Below, piece after piece: positions 8,727 to 16,468 of a stretch of 64,000 nt of DNA. Numbering within the stretch: position 1 is the first letter of the stretch; each line of letters opens with the position of its first letter. The translations under genes and the position numbers were made by a program. Source of the stretch: Amycolatopsis mongoliensis (GTDB lineage: Bacteria; Actinomycetota; Actinomycetes; Mycobacteriales; Pseudonocardiaceae); contig NZ_CP127295.1 in NCBI RefSeq assembly GCF_030285665.1, positions 5,704,001-5,768,000 of the forward strand. Reading direction: 5' to 3'. The notes beneath the pieces were generated by a model, which worked only from the letters and a program-made list of their open reading frames with translations, ran no database searches and was not told the DNA's origin.

Positions 8727-9602
8727 TCATTCGGCGGGCGCGAGCGCGCGGGTGTCGGCGGGCTGCCACCCCGGCGGCCCGAACACGTACCCCGCGCGCT
8801 CGCGCCACGTCCGTGCCCCGCGGAGGTCGCGCAGGATCGAGCCGTACTCGTGGAAGCCGACCTTCAGCAGGTTGTACGTCTCGATGTTCTTCGTCAGCCC
8901 GTACGTCGGCCGCTTGCCTTCGGGCACGAAGCTCGAGAACACCCGGTCCCAGATGATCAGGATGCCGCCGTAGTTCGCGTCGAGGTACTCGGCGTCGCTG
9001 CCGTGGTGGACGCGGTGGTGCGACGGGGTGTTGAAGACGTACTCGAACCAGCGCGGCAGCTTGCCGACCTTCTCGGTGTGCACGAAGAACTGGTAGACGA
9101 GGTCGATCGACAGCCCGGTCAGGATCATCCACGGCGGGATCCCGCACAGCGCCAGCACCGACCAGAACGGGAGCTGGAAGTACGGCGTCCACTTCTGCCG
9201 CAGCGCCGTCGAGAAGTTGTAGTGCTCGCTCGAGTGGTGCACCTGGTGGCCGGCCCACAGCAGCCGCACGCGGTGGCTGGCCCGGTGGTAGGCGTAGAAG
9301 ACCAGCTCCTGGCCGAGCAGCATGAGCACCCACGTCCACCAGTCGCGCGGGTCGAACTTCACCGGCGCGAGCTCGAACAGCGCGGCGAAGACGAAGAGCA
9401 TCACCAGCCGGAACAGCCCGTTGACACCGACGGCGACGGTGCCCATCAGCATGCTCGTGCGGGTGTCGGCGGGGCTGTAGCCGATGACGTTGTCGTCGTG
9501 GCCGAGCACGTGCACCGCGACGATTTCGATCGCCACGAACAGCAGGAACACGGGGGTCGCGAACAGCACGGGGTCGCGCAGGTGCGCCAGGAACTCGGCC
9601 AC
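8727..9602 (-). CDS. Sterol desaturase / fatty acid hydroxylase family protein
   Basis: 291-aa integral membrane di-iron enzyme. About four hydrophobic segments are visible (FATPVFLLFVAIEIVAV, LFRLVMLFVFAALFEL, WVLMLLGQELVFYAY, IPPWMILTGLSIDLVY). The eight-histidine signature is complete: HRASH, HQVHHSSEH and HRVHHGSD. Family members hydroxylate or desaturate sterols, hopanoids, carotenoids or fatty acids; the substrate cannot be told from sequence. The GTG start at 9602 follows a GAGGAGG ribosome site. It is divergent from a TetR gene 69 bp away, with a short palindrome in the shared promoter, so local control by that repressor is likely. Confidence 0.88.
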   Translation of the reverse strand: MAEFLAHLRDPVLFATPVFLLFVAIEIVAVHVLGHDDNVIGYSPADTRTSMLMGTVAVGVNGLFRLVMLFVFAALFELAPVKFDPRDWWTWVLMLLGQELVFYAYHRASHRVRLLWAGHQVHHSSEHYNFSTALRQKWTPYFQLPFWSVLALCGIPPWMILTGLSIDLVYQFFVHTEKVGKLPRWFEYVFNTPSHHRVHHGSDAEYLDANYGGILIIWDRVFSSFVPEGKRPTYGLTKNIETYNLLKVGFHEYGSILRDLRGARTWRERAGYVFGPPGWQPADTRALAPAE

Positions 9603-9626
9603 GTCGCCTCCTCTATCTGACCTGAC

Positions 9627-9637
9627 GGTAACTTACC
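9627..9637. promoter_or_regulatory. Candidate TetR operator (GGTAA-C-TTACC)
   Basis: A perfect 11-bp palindrome in the 69-bp divergent promoter between the desaturase-like gene and its TetR neighbour. On the minus strand it overlaps a possible -10 (TACCGT); on the plus strand it touches the position of the -35. Assignment to the adjacent TetR is inferred from position. Confidence 0.4.
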
Positions 9638-9671
9638 CTGAAGTCACTTTACGCACGGTAGGCTCTCGGGC

Positions 9672-10280
9672 GTGACGGAGTCAAGGGCGGTCGGGACCAA
9701 GGGCATGCCCCGCGAAGAGCGCGAGGCCCAGCTCGTCGTGGCCGGCACCGAGGAGTTCGGCCGGGCGGGCTACGCGGGCGCGTCGATGGTCGAGATCGCG
9801 CGCCGGGTCGGGGTCACGAAGCCGTTGCTGTACCAGTACTTCGGTTCGAAGGACGGGCTCTACCTGGCCTGCCTGCACCGCGCGGGCGACCGGCTGACCG
9901 AAGGTGTCGCGACGACCATGGCGGCCGGCGGCGAGCCCGAGCGGATGCCGCTGAAGGTGCTCTCGGCGATCTTCACGACGTTCGACCACGACCGCTACGC
10001 GTGGCGCCTCCTGCGCGACGAGACGGTCCCGGCGACGGGCGACATCGCGGCCGCGGCGGCGGACTACCGGCGCCGCCTGGACGCGTTCGCCCTGCTGGGC
10101 GCGACGCAGCTGATGACGTCGCGCGGGCTGGCCGACCCGGTCGACATCGAGGCGATCGCCCAGGTGTGGACGGGCGTGGTCGACTCGCTGATCAGCTGGT
10201 GGATCGACCGCCCGGACGAAGACGCGGCGGCGATGACGGCCCGGTGCGCGCGGATCATGGAGGGCCTGTTCGGCTGGTGA
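9672..10280 (+). CDS. TetR-family transcriptional regulator
   Basis: 202-aa one-domain repressor with the TetR DNA-binding region at the N-terminus (AGTEEFGRAGYAGASMVEIARRVGVTKPLLYQYFGSKDGLYLACL, within residues 24-69) and a helical ligand domain after it. A TAGGCT -10 box at 9659-9664 lies 7 nt before the GTG, so the message is probably leaderless. The divergent position next to a membrane di-iron enzyme suggests it controls that gene and itself. The C-terminal helix ending in DEDAAAMTARCARIMEGL is of the common TetR_C type seen in regulators of lipid metabolism, but no ligand can be assigned. Its stop codon falls in the first unit of a 65-bp tandem repeat. Confidence 0.9.
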   Translation: MTESRAVGTKGMPREEREAQLVVAGTEEFGRAGYAGASMVEIARRVGVTKPLLYQYFGSKDGLYLACLHRAGDRLTEGVATTMAAGGEPERMPLKVLSAIFTTFDHDRYAWRLLRDETVPATGDIAAAAADYRRRLDAFALLGATQLMTSRGLADPVDIEAIAQVWTGVVDSLISWWIDRPDEDAAAMTARCARIMEGLFGW

Positions 10281-10669
10281 CCCCGGGCGCCGCTCGGTCC
10301 GGCGGGGTGGCCGCGTGCTCCGGCGAGCAACTTCGCCGGTGGTGACCGGGGTGCCGCCTCGGCCCGGCGGGACGGCTGCGTGCTTCGGCGGGCAGCTTCG
10401 CCGGTGGTGACCCGGGTGCGCCTCGGCCTGGTGGCTCGCCGGGGATTCGGCGGGCAGCGGCGCTCGTTCGCTGCCATCGGTGGCCCCGGCGCCGGCTCGG
10501 TGCGGCTCGGTCAGCACCTCGAGTGCTCCGGCGAAGAACGCTGCTAGTTCCCGCTGTCGGTGGGCGGCGCGCGGCTCGGCCGGCACTTCGCGTGCCTTGG
10601 TGGCCCCGGCGCCGGGCTCAGTCCGGCAGCTCGGCCAGCACCCGGCGCGCCTCGGCGAAGAACGCCGCC
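10276..10669. repeat. 65-bp tandem repeat plus duplicated gene 3' end
   Basis: Two consecutive 65-bp units (10276-10340 and 10341-10405) begin GGTGAC and end CTTCGCCGGT; a third unit starts at 10406 and degenerates. Further on, 10477-10545 resembles 10597-10669, which is the 3' end of the downstream minus-strand gene. Translated on the minus strand, both copies encode an AAFFA-type helix. This explains the gene-free interval 10281-10617: it is made of duplicated and decaying sequence with no credible ORF. Confidence 0.65.
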
Positions 10670-11730
10670 CGCTCGTCCCCGAACGTCACCGAAGCCGCCG
10701 ACAGCGTGCGGCCCAGCGCCTCGAGCGGATCTTCCTCCGCCGCGCCGAAGATCGCCGGAAAGGCCATGGCCTGCTGCAACGCGTTGTCGTGCCGCCCGTC
10801 CGGGGTCCGCACCAGCGTGTGCGGCACCTCCGGATCCGACAGCAGCCGATCCCACGCGGCGTTCCAGTCGTCGAACGGCGGCGGCAGCGGCCGGCCCTCC
10901 TCCAGCGCGCGCAGCCCGTCGGCGATCCAGCCGACGCCGTCCAGCCCGGCCCGCTCGAACGTCCGCTGCGCCACCCAGCGGGCCAGCGCGCGCCGGGCCT
11001 CGGACGAGGCCGCCACCGCGTCGCCGGCCAAGCCGCGCTCCCGCTTCGCGAACTCCCGCAGGAAGCCCGGCCGCAGTGCCAGGATCCGCTCGTCGGGGAG
11101 GGTCCCACCCCACTCGCGGAGCAGGTGCTCGTGCTCCGCCTTCGCGCGCGCCTCCGCTTCGGCCCGCTGCCGCGCCTCCTCGGCTTCGGCGCGCTCCTCG
11201 GGCGTCGGCGGCGGAGGCAGCTTCCGCGCGAAGTCGTGCCAGTGCGCAGCGGCCGAACTGGACTGCCGGACGACCGCATCGGGTGCCGGCGGCGCGGGCC
11301 AGAACTGCAGCAGGTAGCGGTCCCGCTCGGGTTCGCCGCCGACGCGGGTGTCCTGCTCGCGGCCGGCGTCCATGCCCGTCCCGCTGTAGCGGACGCGGTA
11401 GTCGCCGGGAGCCAGCTCGAGATCCCACCAGTCCTCGCCGCCCCAGGTCACGAGCATCGCGCGCCCCTCCGCCCGGAACGACGCCTCGACGACGTCTTCC
11501 GCGCCGGACCCGGGCGGCTCGCTCTCGTGCACCTCGGCGGTGAACCCGACCTCGCCGGTGTGCAGGCCGGTGAGCAGGAACAACGTCCCCGCCACCGCAG
11601 CGCCGCACAGCCCGTTCCGCTGACCGGCGAAGCACGCCGAGAGGTCGCCTTCGAAGGGCTCACCACCCTCGCTGTGGACGTAGAGCTGTCCATAGTGGAC
11701 GTGAACGTCGCCGTGCACCACGGTTCGCAT
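10618..11730 (-). CDS. Hypothetical protein, 370 aa, beta-rich N-terminus and charged linker
   Basis: Function not recognised. The ATG at 11730 is preferred because AGG lies 9 nt upstream; the frame stays open much further but without a plausible start. The first ~150 residues look like a beta domain (VVHGDVHVHYGQLYVHSEG, LFLLTGLHTGEVGFTAEVHE, WWDLELAPGDYRVRYSGTG). Residues ~180-230 form a highly charged E/A/R helix (TPEERAEAEEARQRAEAEA), and the rest is helical, ending in FFAEARRVLAELPD. There is no signal peptide and no obvious catalytic motif. It is divergent from the 122-aa gene that follows. Its 3' end is imperfectly duplicated downstream at 10477-10545. Confidence 0.7.
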   Translation of the reverse strand: MRTVVHGDVHVHYGQLYVHSEGGEPFEGDLSACFAGQRNGLCGAAVAGTLFLLTGLHTGEVGFTAEVHESEPPGSGAEDVVEASFRAEGRAMLVTWGGEDWWDLELAPGDYRVRYSGTGMDAGREQDTRVGGEPERDRYLLQFWPAPPAPDAVVRQSSSAAAHWHDFARKLPPPPTPEERAEAEEARQRAEAEARAKAEHEHLLREWGGTLPDERILALRPGFLREFAKRERGLAGDAVAASSEARRALARWVAQRTFERAGLDGVGWIADGLRALEEGRPLPPPFDDWNAAWDRLLSDPEVPHTLVRTPDGRHDNALQQAMAFPAIFGAAEEDPLEALGRTLSAASVTFGDERAAFFAEARRVLAELPD

Positions 11731-11886
11731 GCCGGCCATCCTGGCAGGGAGCACCGACAGTTCCGGCCGTTGTCCGGCGTTCAAGACCACGGAGAGTGCT
11801 CCCCGGCGAAACTTTTCTCGAATGGCGTAGCGAAACCGGTGTCGTTCGCGATTAATCAGGGAAGCCATCCCGTCGAGAGGTGTCCC

Positions 11887-12255
11887 ATGCCCGAGCCCGC
11901 CGTCCCCGTCCCGGCCGACCCCCGGCTCGCCGCGCGGTTCACCGAGGACCTGCTCGACGGTTGCCGGGTCCTGGCGAAGGACTACGGCTACCGGCCGGCC
12001 CAGTTCGAGCGGATGGTGCGCGAGCACGGCGGCGTCGAAGCGGCCCGGCTGCTGCTGCGCGGCGCCGGCACCGCCGGCGGGTTCACCGTCCTCTGGGAGA
12101 AGAACCAGCTCGGCCGCAGTTCCGAGGCGACGATGCTCCGCGCGGAGTACGCCGACCTGTTCACCCCCGACGAGCTCCTTCTGGCCCGGCGGCGGCTGGA
12201 GGAGCACGGCTTCGACGTCGACGCCCACCTGCGCAGCCTCGCCGAGCCGGGATGA
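11887..12255 (+). CDS. Hypothetical protein, 122 aa
   Basis: Small soluble helical protein of unknown function. The ATG at 11887 follows a GAGAGG ribosome site; the frame is open far upstream but has no coding character there. Its composition and motif order (AARFTEDLLDGCRVLAKDYGY, QFERMVREHGGVEAARLLL, GFTVLWEKNQLGRSSEATML, FTPDELLLARRRLEEHGFDVDAHL) recall a short domain that also occurs as a tail on other actinobacterial proteins. This resemblance is from memory and gives no biochemical role. It is transcribed away from the 370-aa gene and runs into a strong bidirectional terminator. Confidence 0.75.
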   Translation: MPEPAVPVPADPRLAARFTEDLLDGCRVLAKDYGYRPAQFERMVREHGGVEAARLLLRGAGTAGGFTVLWEKNQLGRSSEATMLRAEYADLFTPDELLLARRRLEEHGFDVDAHLRSLAEPG

Positions 12256-12257
12256 GG

Positions 12258-12300
12258 GCGGCAGGGGGTGACCGGCGCCGCTCCGGTCACCCCCTGCCGC
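12258..12300. terminator. Bidirectional terminator hairpin
   Basis: Perfect 18-bp arms at 12258-12275 and 12283-12300 with a 7-nt loop, in the 50-bp gap between the convergent 122-aa gene and the sugar dehydrogenase gene. It lacks a long T-run, as is usual in high-GC actinobacteria. Confidence 0.8.
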
Positions 12301-12305
12301 GGCTT

Positions 12306-14870
12306 CTAGGCCGCCGCGCTGGACTTGCCGCGCAGCACGACGCTGCCTGTCGAGGCGCCCTTGATCGCCGTTTCGATCTGGGCCATCGTCGAGGACGAGC
12401 TCAGGCCGGGGACCGTCGCGGTGTTCAGGGCGTGGAGCGTGAACGTGTACGGGTGGCTGGACCCGCCCGGGCAGGGGCCGAAGAACTTCTGCGCGTTCGC
12501 CCCGCTGCCCATGGCCTTCTGCTTCGCGCCACCCTGGTCCGGCACGGTGTACCCCGCGCCGAGGCCCTCCGGCAGTGAGCGCGCCGACGCCGGGATGTCC
12601 CAGATCGCCCAGTGCAGCTTGTTGCCGCTGTTGGCGACGTCGGCGAACACGACCGCGTACGCCTTCGCGCCGGTTGATGCGCCCCACACGAGCGGCGGCG
12701 ACGGGTCCTGGCCCGCCGTGCCGTCGCCGGCGCAGGTGTACTTGTCCGGGATGGTCGCGTTGTCGGCGAAGGCGGAGCTGGTCAGCTTGAAGTCACCCGG
12801 AGTGGCGCCGCCCGGGAACTTCAGCCGCACGATCACGTTGTCCAGCACCGACGGCGTGCCGCCGTTCTTGTCGTTGTTCGTCGACGTCAGCCACAGCCCG
12901 CCGTCCGGGGTCTTCGTGACCGAGCGCAGCCGGCCCCAGCGGCCGGAGAACAGGGTCGACACCGTGCCGACGCCGGTGCCCGCCGCGTTGATCTGCGTGG
13001 CGAACATCTGCTCACCGGTGACGCCGGCGATGTAGATCCAGTCGTTGACGATCTCGATCCCGCTCGGTCCGGCCTGCGAGGTCGGCCACGTCTTCTTCGG
13101 GGCGATGAAGCCGCTGCAGCTGCCCTGCGTGCCTTCGCAGCTCGGCCAGCCGAAGTTGCCGCCCTTCTGGATCAGGTTGAGCTCGTCCTGGCTGCTCTCG
13201 CCGAACTCCGCCGCCCACAGCTGGCCGCGGGAGTCCCAGGCCAGGCCCTGCGGGTTGCGGTGGCCGTAGCTCCAGACGTACCGCGCGTTGCCGCCGGTGG
13301 CGTAGAACGGGTTGTCGCTCGGTGCGGAGCCGTCCGGGTTGAGCCGGAGGATCTTCCCGTTGAGCGAGCTCTTGTTCTGCGCGTTGTCGCTGTTCTTCGC
13401 GTCGCCCACGGTCGCGTACAGCTTGCCGTCCGGGCCGAACTTGATCCGCCCGCCGTTGTGGTAGCGGTTCTTCGCGATCCCGGTCAGCACCGGCGTCGAC
13501 GTCGAGGACAGCGTGCTGCCGTCGTAGGTCATCTTCACGATCCGGTTGTCCCCGGATGCCGTGTGGTAAAGGTAGATCGCGTGGTCACTCGACCAGTTCG
13601 GCGAGATCGCGAGGCCGAGGAGTCCGCCTTCACCACTGGTCGTGACCGCGCCCGGCACCTTGCCCAGCGTGGTCTTCTGGCCGGACGGCGTCACGAGCAC
13701 GATCTCGAACCGGTCCCGCTCGGTCACCAGTGCGTTGCCGTTGGGCAGGAAGTCCACCGACCAGCCGAGGTCGACCTTCGCGATGTCCTTGTCGTACTCC
13801 GGGATGCCCCCTGCGCCGCCCGGAGCGCTCGTCTTGGCGGTGACCGCGTTGCTCGCCGCGGAGCTGTTGCCGTCGGGGTCGCGCGCCTTGACCGTGAAGG
13901 TGTACGAGGTGTTCGGGTTCAGGTTCGTGACGGTCGTCCCGAGCGACGTCGTGGTGGCGACCTTCGTGGTGCCCTGGAAGACGTCGTACCCGGCGATCGT
14001 GCCGCCGTTGTCGGTGGAAGCGTTCCACACCAGGGAAACGCTGTTGGCGGTGACGCCGGTGGAGCGCAGGTTGCCCGGCACGGTGGGCGGGGTGGTGTCG
14101 TCGCTCGGCGGCGTGGTGAAGGTGACCACGTTGCTCTGCTGCGACGCGTTGCCCGCGGCGTCGAACGCGCCGACCGAGATGTCGTAGGCGGTGTTGGGCG
14201 TCAGGTTGTCGACGGTCGCGCTGGTCGTGGTCCCGTCGACGGTCTTGAGGATGTTGCCGCCGCGGTTGATCTCGTAGCGGACGACGCCGACGTTGTCGGT
14301 CGCGGCGGTCCAGCTGAACGTCGCCGCGGTCGGGAGGATGGTGCTCGCCTTGAGGTTCGACGGCGGCGACGGCGGTTCGCTGTCGCTCGGCGCGGTGAAC
14401 GTGTCGGTGAGCTTGTCCGCGTTCGGGCCGCCGTTGGCGGTGGTCGCCGTGGTGCGGATCTTGTTGACCCCGGCGGTCAGCTGCACGGTCGCGGTGACGG
14501 TCTTCCACGTCGTCCACGCGCCGGTGCCGGGGAAGTCGACGGTCCCCTTGTCGCCGCCGTCGACGATGAGCTCGACCGGCCGGTTGTCGGCGGTTCCGTT
14601 GGCGTAGCGGAAGGTCAGCGTGTGCGTGCCCGCCTGCGCGGCGTTCACGGAGTATTCGACGTAGCTGCCGGCGACGTTGTCGAAGTTGACGAACCCGGTG
14701 CCGGAGTAGCCGGCGTGGTTCGACTCGACGGCGCCTTGGGAGATGACGGCGTTCTCGGACTCGTAGTCGGTGTCCGCTGCGAAAGCGCTTACCGGACTGA
14801 GCGCGGTGAGGCCGAGCGCCGCGACGGCGGTACCGGCCAGTACCACGCGCCACGGTGGACGGGGTGCCAC
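12306..14870 (-). CDS. Secreted PQQ-type sugar dehydrogenase with CBM, two FN3 and C-terminal PEBP domain
   Basis: 854-aa exported multidomain enzyme. The order is: signal peptide (1-31, cut near SAFAAD); a CBM6/35-like jelly-roll (about 32-160); two fibronectin type III repeats (about 166-258 and 262-352, each starting PPS/PPT and ending ASNVVTF/ASNAVTA); a glucose/sorbosone dehydrogenase beta-propeller (about 355-690; ALVTERDRFEI, EGGLLGLAISPNW, RYHNGGRIKFGPDGKLY, WSYGHRNPQGLAWD); and a YbhB/YbcL-type PEBP domain (about 691-852; DPSPPLVWG, HWAIWDIP, FFGPCPGGSSHPYTFTLHAL). The propeller probably oxidises aldose or oligosaccharide ends using PQQ while the CBM anchors it to polysaccharide. The GTG start follows CAGGAGG. 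A TAGGAAAGTTTCCTA palindrome lies upstream. Confidence 0.88.
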   Translation of the reverse strand: MAPRPPWRVVLAGTAVAALGLTALSPVSAFAADTDYESENAVISQGAVESNHAGYSGTGFVNFDNVAGSYVEYSVNAAQAGTHTLTFRYANGTADNRPVELIVDGGDKGTVDFPGTGAWTTWKTVTATVQLTAGVNKIRTTATTANGGPNADKLTDTFTAPSDSEPPSPPSNLKASTILPTAATFSWTAATDNVGVVRYEINRGGNILKTVDGTTTSATVDNLTPNTAYDISVGAFDAAGNASQQSNVVTFTTPPSDDTTPPTVPGNLRSTGVTANSVSLVWNASTDNGGTIAGYDVFQGTTKVATTTSLGTTVTNLNPNTSYTFTVKARDPDGNSSAASNAVTAKTSAPGGAGGIPEYDKDIAKVDLGWSVDFLPNGNALVTERDRFEIVLVTPSGQKTTLGKVPGAVTTSGEGGLLGLAISPNWSSDHAIYLYHTASGDNRIVKMTYDGSTLSSTSTPVLTGIAKNRYHNGGRIKFGPDGKLYATVGDAKNSDNAQNKSSLNGKILRLNPDGSAPSDNPFYATGGNARYVWSYGHRNPQGLAWDSRGQLWAAEFGESSQDELNLIQKGGNFGWPSCEGTQGSCSGFIAPKKTWPTSQAGPSGIEIVNDWIYIAGVTGEQMFATQINAAGTGVGTVSTLFSGRWGRLRSVTKTPDGGLWLTSTNNDKNGGTPSVLDNVIVRLKFPGGATPGDFKLTSSAFADNATIPDKYTCAGDGTAGQDPSPPLVWGASTGAKAYAVVFADVANSGNKLHWAIWDIPASARSLPEGLGAGYTVPDQGGAKQKAMGSGANAQKFFGPCPGGSSHPYTFTLHALNTATVPGLSSSSTMAQIETAIKGASTGSVVLRGKSSAAA

Positions 14871-14948
14871 TGGGAGCCTCCTGCGTGGGTCGGGGGACAG
14901 GGGGTGACCGGGGCGGAACTGGTCGGCGGACCACCGGAACTGGACCTA

Positions 14949-14973
14949 ATAGTTAGGAAAGTTTCCTATCTAT
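14949..14973. promoter_or_regulatory. Palindromic operator upstream of the sugar dehydrogenase
   Basis: ATAGTTAGGAAA at 14949-14960 and TTTCCTATCTAT at 14962-14973 pair with one mismatch around a single G; the core TAGGAAA-G-TTTCCTA is perfect. It lies about 80 bp upstream of the start codon of the minus-strand gene. From memory, very similar palindromes precede secreted carbohydrate-active enzymes in other actinomycetes. A carbohydrate-responsive regulator is the likely reader, but none is encoded nearby. Confidence 0.6.
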
Positions 14974-15083
14974 GGGACAGATCTCACACCCTCCGAGCGG
15001 GCCGTGTCAATACTCGACACGGGCGCTCACCCTTGGTGAAGAAGGGTTTCCCGCTCAGCGGTGCCCCTGCCCGGCGGCCGGGG

Positions 15084-15929
15084 TCAGCTGATCGTGGCGA
15101 CGGTTTCGCCGGCCCAGTCGCGCGGCACGAGGAAGGACGCCAGGTCCGCTTCCGGGCTGCCCGGCTCGGGGGTGAGCTCCGGCTCCCACCGCGCCAGCGG
15201 CGGCAGCGTCATCAGGATCGCTTCGGCGTCGGCCCGCGCGGCGGACGCGGCGCGGAAGAGGGCGAGTTCGACGTACCGGCCGCGGCGGTACAGCTGCCAC
15301 TGCCGTTCGCGTTCACCGTGCGGCAGTTCCCGCCGCCGCCGCACGATCGGGAGGTACGCCGGCGCGATCGTCGCGATGCCCGCGGCCGTGAACGCGGCCG
15401 CCCGACGCCAGCCGTGCGGGCCGGGTGGGCGCAGGTGGTCGAAGGCGATGCCGCCGATCCCGTGGGGCTCGTCGCGGTGGGGGAGCCGGAAGTGGTCGTC
15501 ACCGGCCCGCTTCGCCTGCGCGTGGAACGCCGGGTCGAGCGTGTCGCAGTAGTTCTTGAGCACCCGGTGGAAGTGCGCCGCGTCTTCGGCGAAGCCGTAG
15601 CAGGGGAGGAGCTCCGCGGCGCCGCCGAACCACCACGCGCTCCCGGAGGCGCAGTACCGGAACTGCGCCTGGAGAGCCGGGACGTACGGGTTGCGCGGAT
15701 GGATCACCACGGACAGCCCGGTGGTGAAGAACCCGTTGCCGTCCGCCGACGTCATGCAGACACTGGCGCGCTCGAAGACGTCGCCGTTCTCCAGCAGCCG
15801 GACCCGCGGGGCGGGCCGGCCGAAACGGGCCCCGCCGTCCAGGCGTTCCAGCTCCGCGACCAGCTCGCGCTGACCGGAGCTCATGATCGCCTTGACGGCG
15901 TCGCGTCTGCTGTCCTCACCCGAAAGCAT
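15084..15929 (-). CDS. hemF: Oxygen-dependent coproporphyrinogen III oxidase homologue
   Basis: 281-aa protein matching the HemF family, which converts coproporphyrinogen III to protoporphyrinogen IX using O2. Visible family blocks in order: GLSVVIHPRNPYVPALQAQFRYC, WWFGGAAELLPCYGF with EDAAHFHRVLKNYCD, DDHFRLPHRDEPHGIGGIAFDHL, AYLPIVRRRRELP, ERERQWQLYRRGRYVELAL and ILMTLPPLARW. Several positions depart from the usual consensus (WFGGAAELLPC in place of WFGGGADLTPY; AFDHL in place of FFDDL), so activity is not certain. A TATCCT -10 box lies at 15949-15954 on the minus strand. No other heme-synthesis gene except ctaA/ctaB is in the window. Confidence 0.85.
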   Translation of the reverse strand: MLSGEDSRRDAVKAIMSSGQRELVAELERLDGGARFGRPAPRVRLLENGDVFERASVCMTSADGNGFFTTGLSVVIHPRNPYVPALQAQFRYCASGSAWWFGGAAELLPCYGFAEDAAHFHRVLKNYCDTLDPAFHAQAKRAGDDHFRLPHRDEPHGIGGIAFDHLRPPGPHGWRRAAAFTAAGIATIAPAYLPIVRRRRELPHGERERQWQLYRRGRYVELALFRAASAARADAEAILMTLPPLARWEPELTPEPGSPEADLASFLVPRDWAGETVATIS

Positions 15930-15968
15930 GACTCCACCCCCGCCGGGCAGGATACCGCGAAAACGCGG

Positions 15969-16406
15969 TCAGCCGGCGATCTCGGCCCGCGCGATGACCT
16001 TGGTGATCTTCGCCCGGACGAGCGACTCCTCGGGGACGGCGTTGCGCTTGCCGTACTCCTCGGCCCGCTCGGCGCCCATGTACCGGCCGCCCAGCCGGGT
16101 CGCCCACGCGAGCATCTCGTCGTAGTCGTGGGTCAGCCGCGCGTCCGCGGTGAACTGGATGTAGGAGTACGGCGGTCGCTGGTCGTCGACGGCCAGGGAG
16201 ATCCGGCCGTCTCGGGCGATGGCCTTGCCCTTGAGCGTCTCGGTGCCGGTCGTGAAGATCAGCTCGTCGCCGTCCGGGCCCTCGTTCAGCAGGAACCACA
16301 CCGGCGTCACGATCGGGGCGCCGTTGGCCCGGACCAGGCCGAGCATGCCCGTCCGGGTGCCTTCCGAAGCGAACTTCCACCACTCTTCACGGCTCATTTC
16401 ACGCAT
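15969..16406 (-). CDS. PPOX-class F420-dependent oxidoreductase
   Basis: 145-aa split-barrel flavin/deazaflavin-binding protein of the pyridoxamine 5'-phosphate oxidase fold. It has the usual sequence of this class: LGLVRANGAPIVTPVWFLLNEG, LIFTTGTETLKGKAIARDGRISLAVDD, YSYIQFTADARLTHD, and a terminal RAKITKVIARAEI strand. Actinobacterial members of this length generally use F420; F420 rather than FMN use is inferred from family. A TAACGT -10 box ends 7 nt before the ATG at 16406, which supports that start and a leaderless message. It is divergent from the condensin operon, 62 bp away. The substrate is unknown. Confidence 0.85.
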   Translation of the reverse strand: MREMSREEWWKFASEGTRTGMLGLVRANGAPIVTPVWFLLNEGPDGDELIFTTGTETLKGKAIARDGRISLAVDDQRPPYSYIQFTADARLTHDYDEMLAWATRLGGRYMGAERAEEYGKRNAVPEESLVRAKITKVIARAEIAG

Positions 16407-16468
16407 GCGAGCGACGTTAACCTGTCACCCGCGCGTGCGCAGAGGGTGGCCGACTAGCCTGGCCTGCT

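Noticed and set aside
9681..10586. 301-aa minus-strand frame over tetR and the repeat region
   Set aside because: It overlaps the whole TetR gene and the tandem repeats. Its start resembles the copied end of the 370-aa gene, which explains the apparent coding character.
13260..16457. 1,065-aa plus-strand frame across the sugar dehydrogenase, hemF and PPOX genes
   Set aside because: It spans three well-supported minus-strand genes and their intergenic regions, with no recognisable domain; a high-GC shadow ORF.
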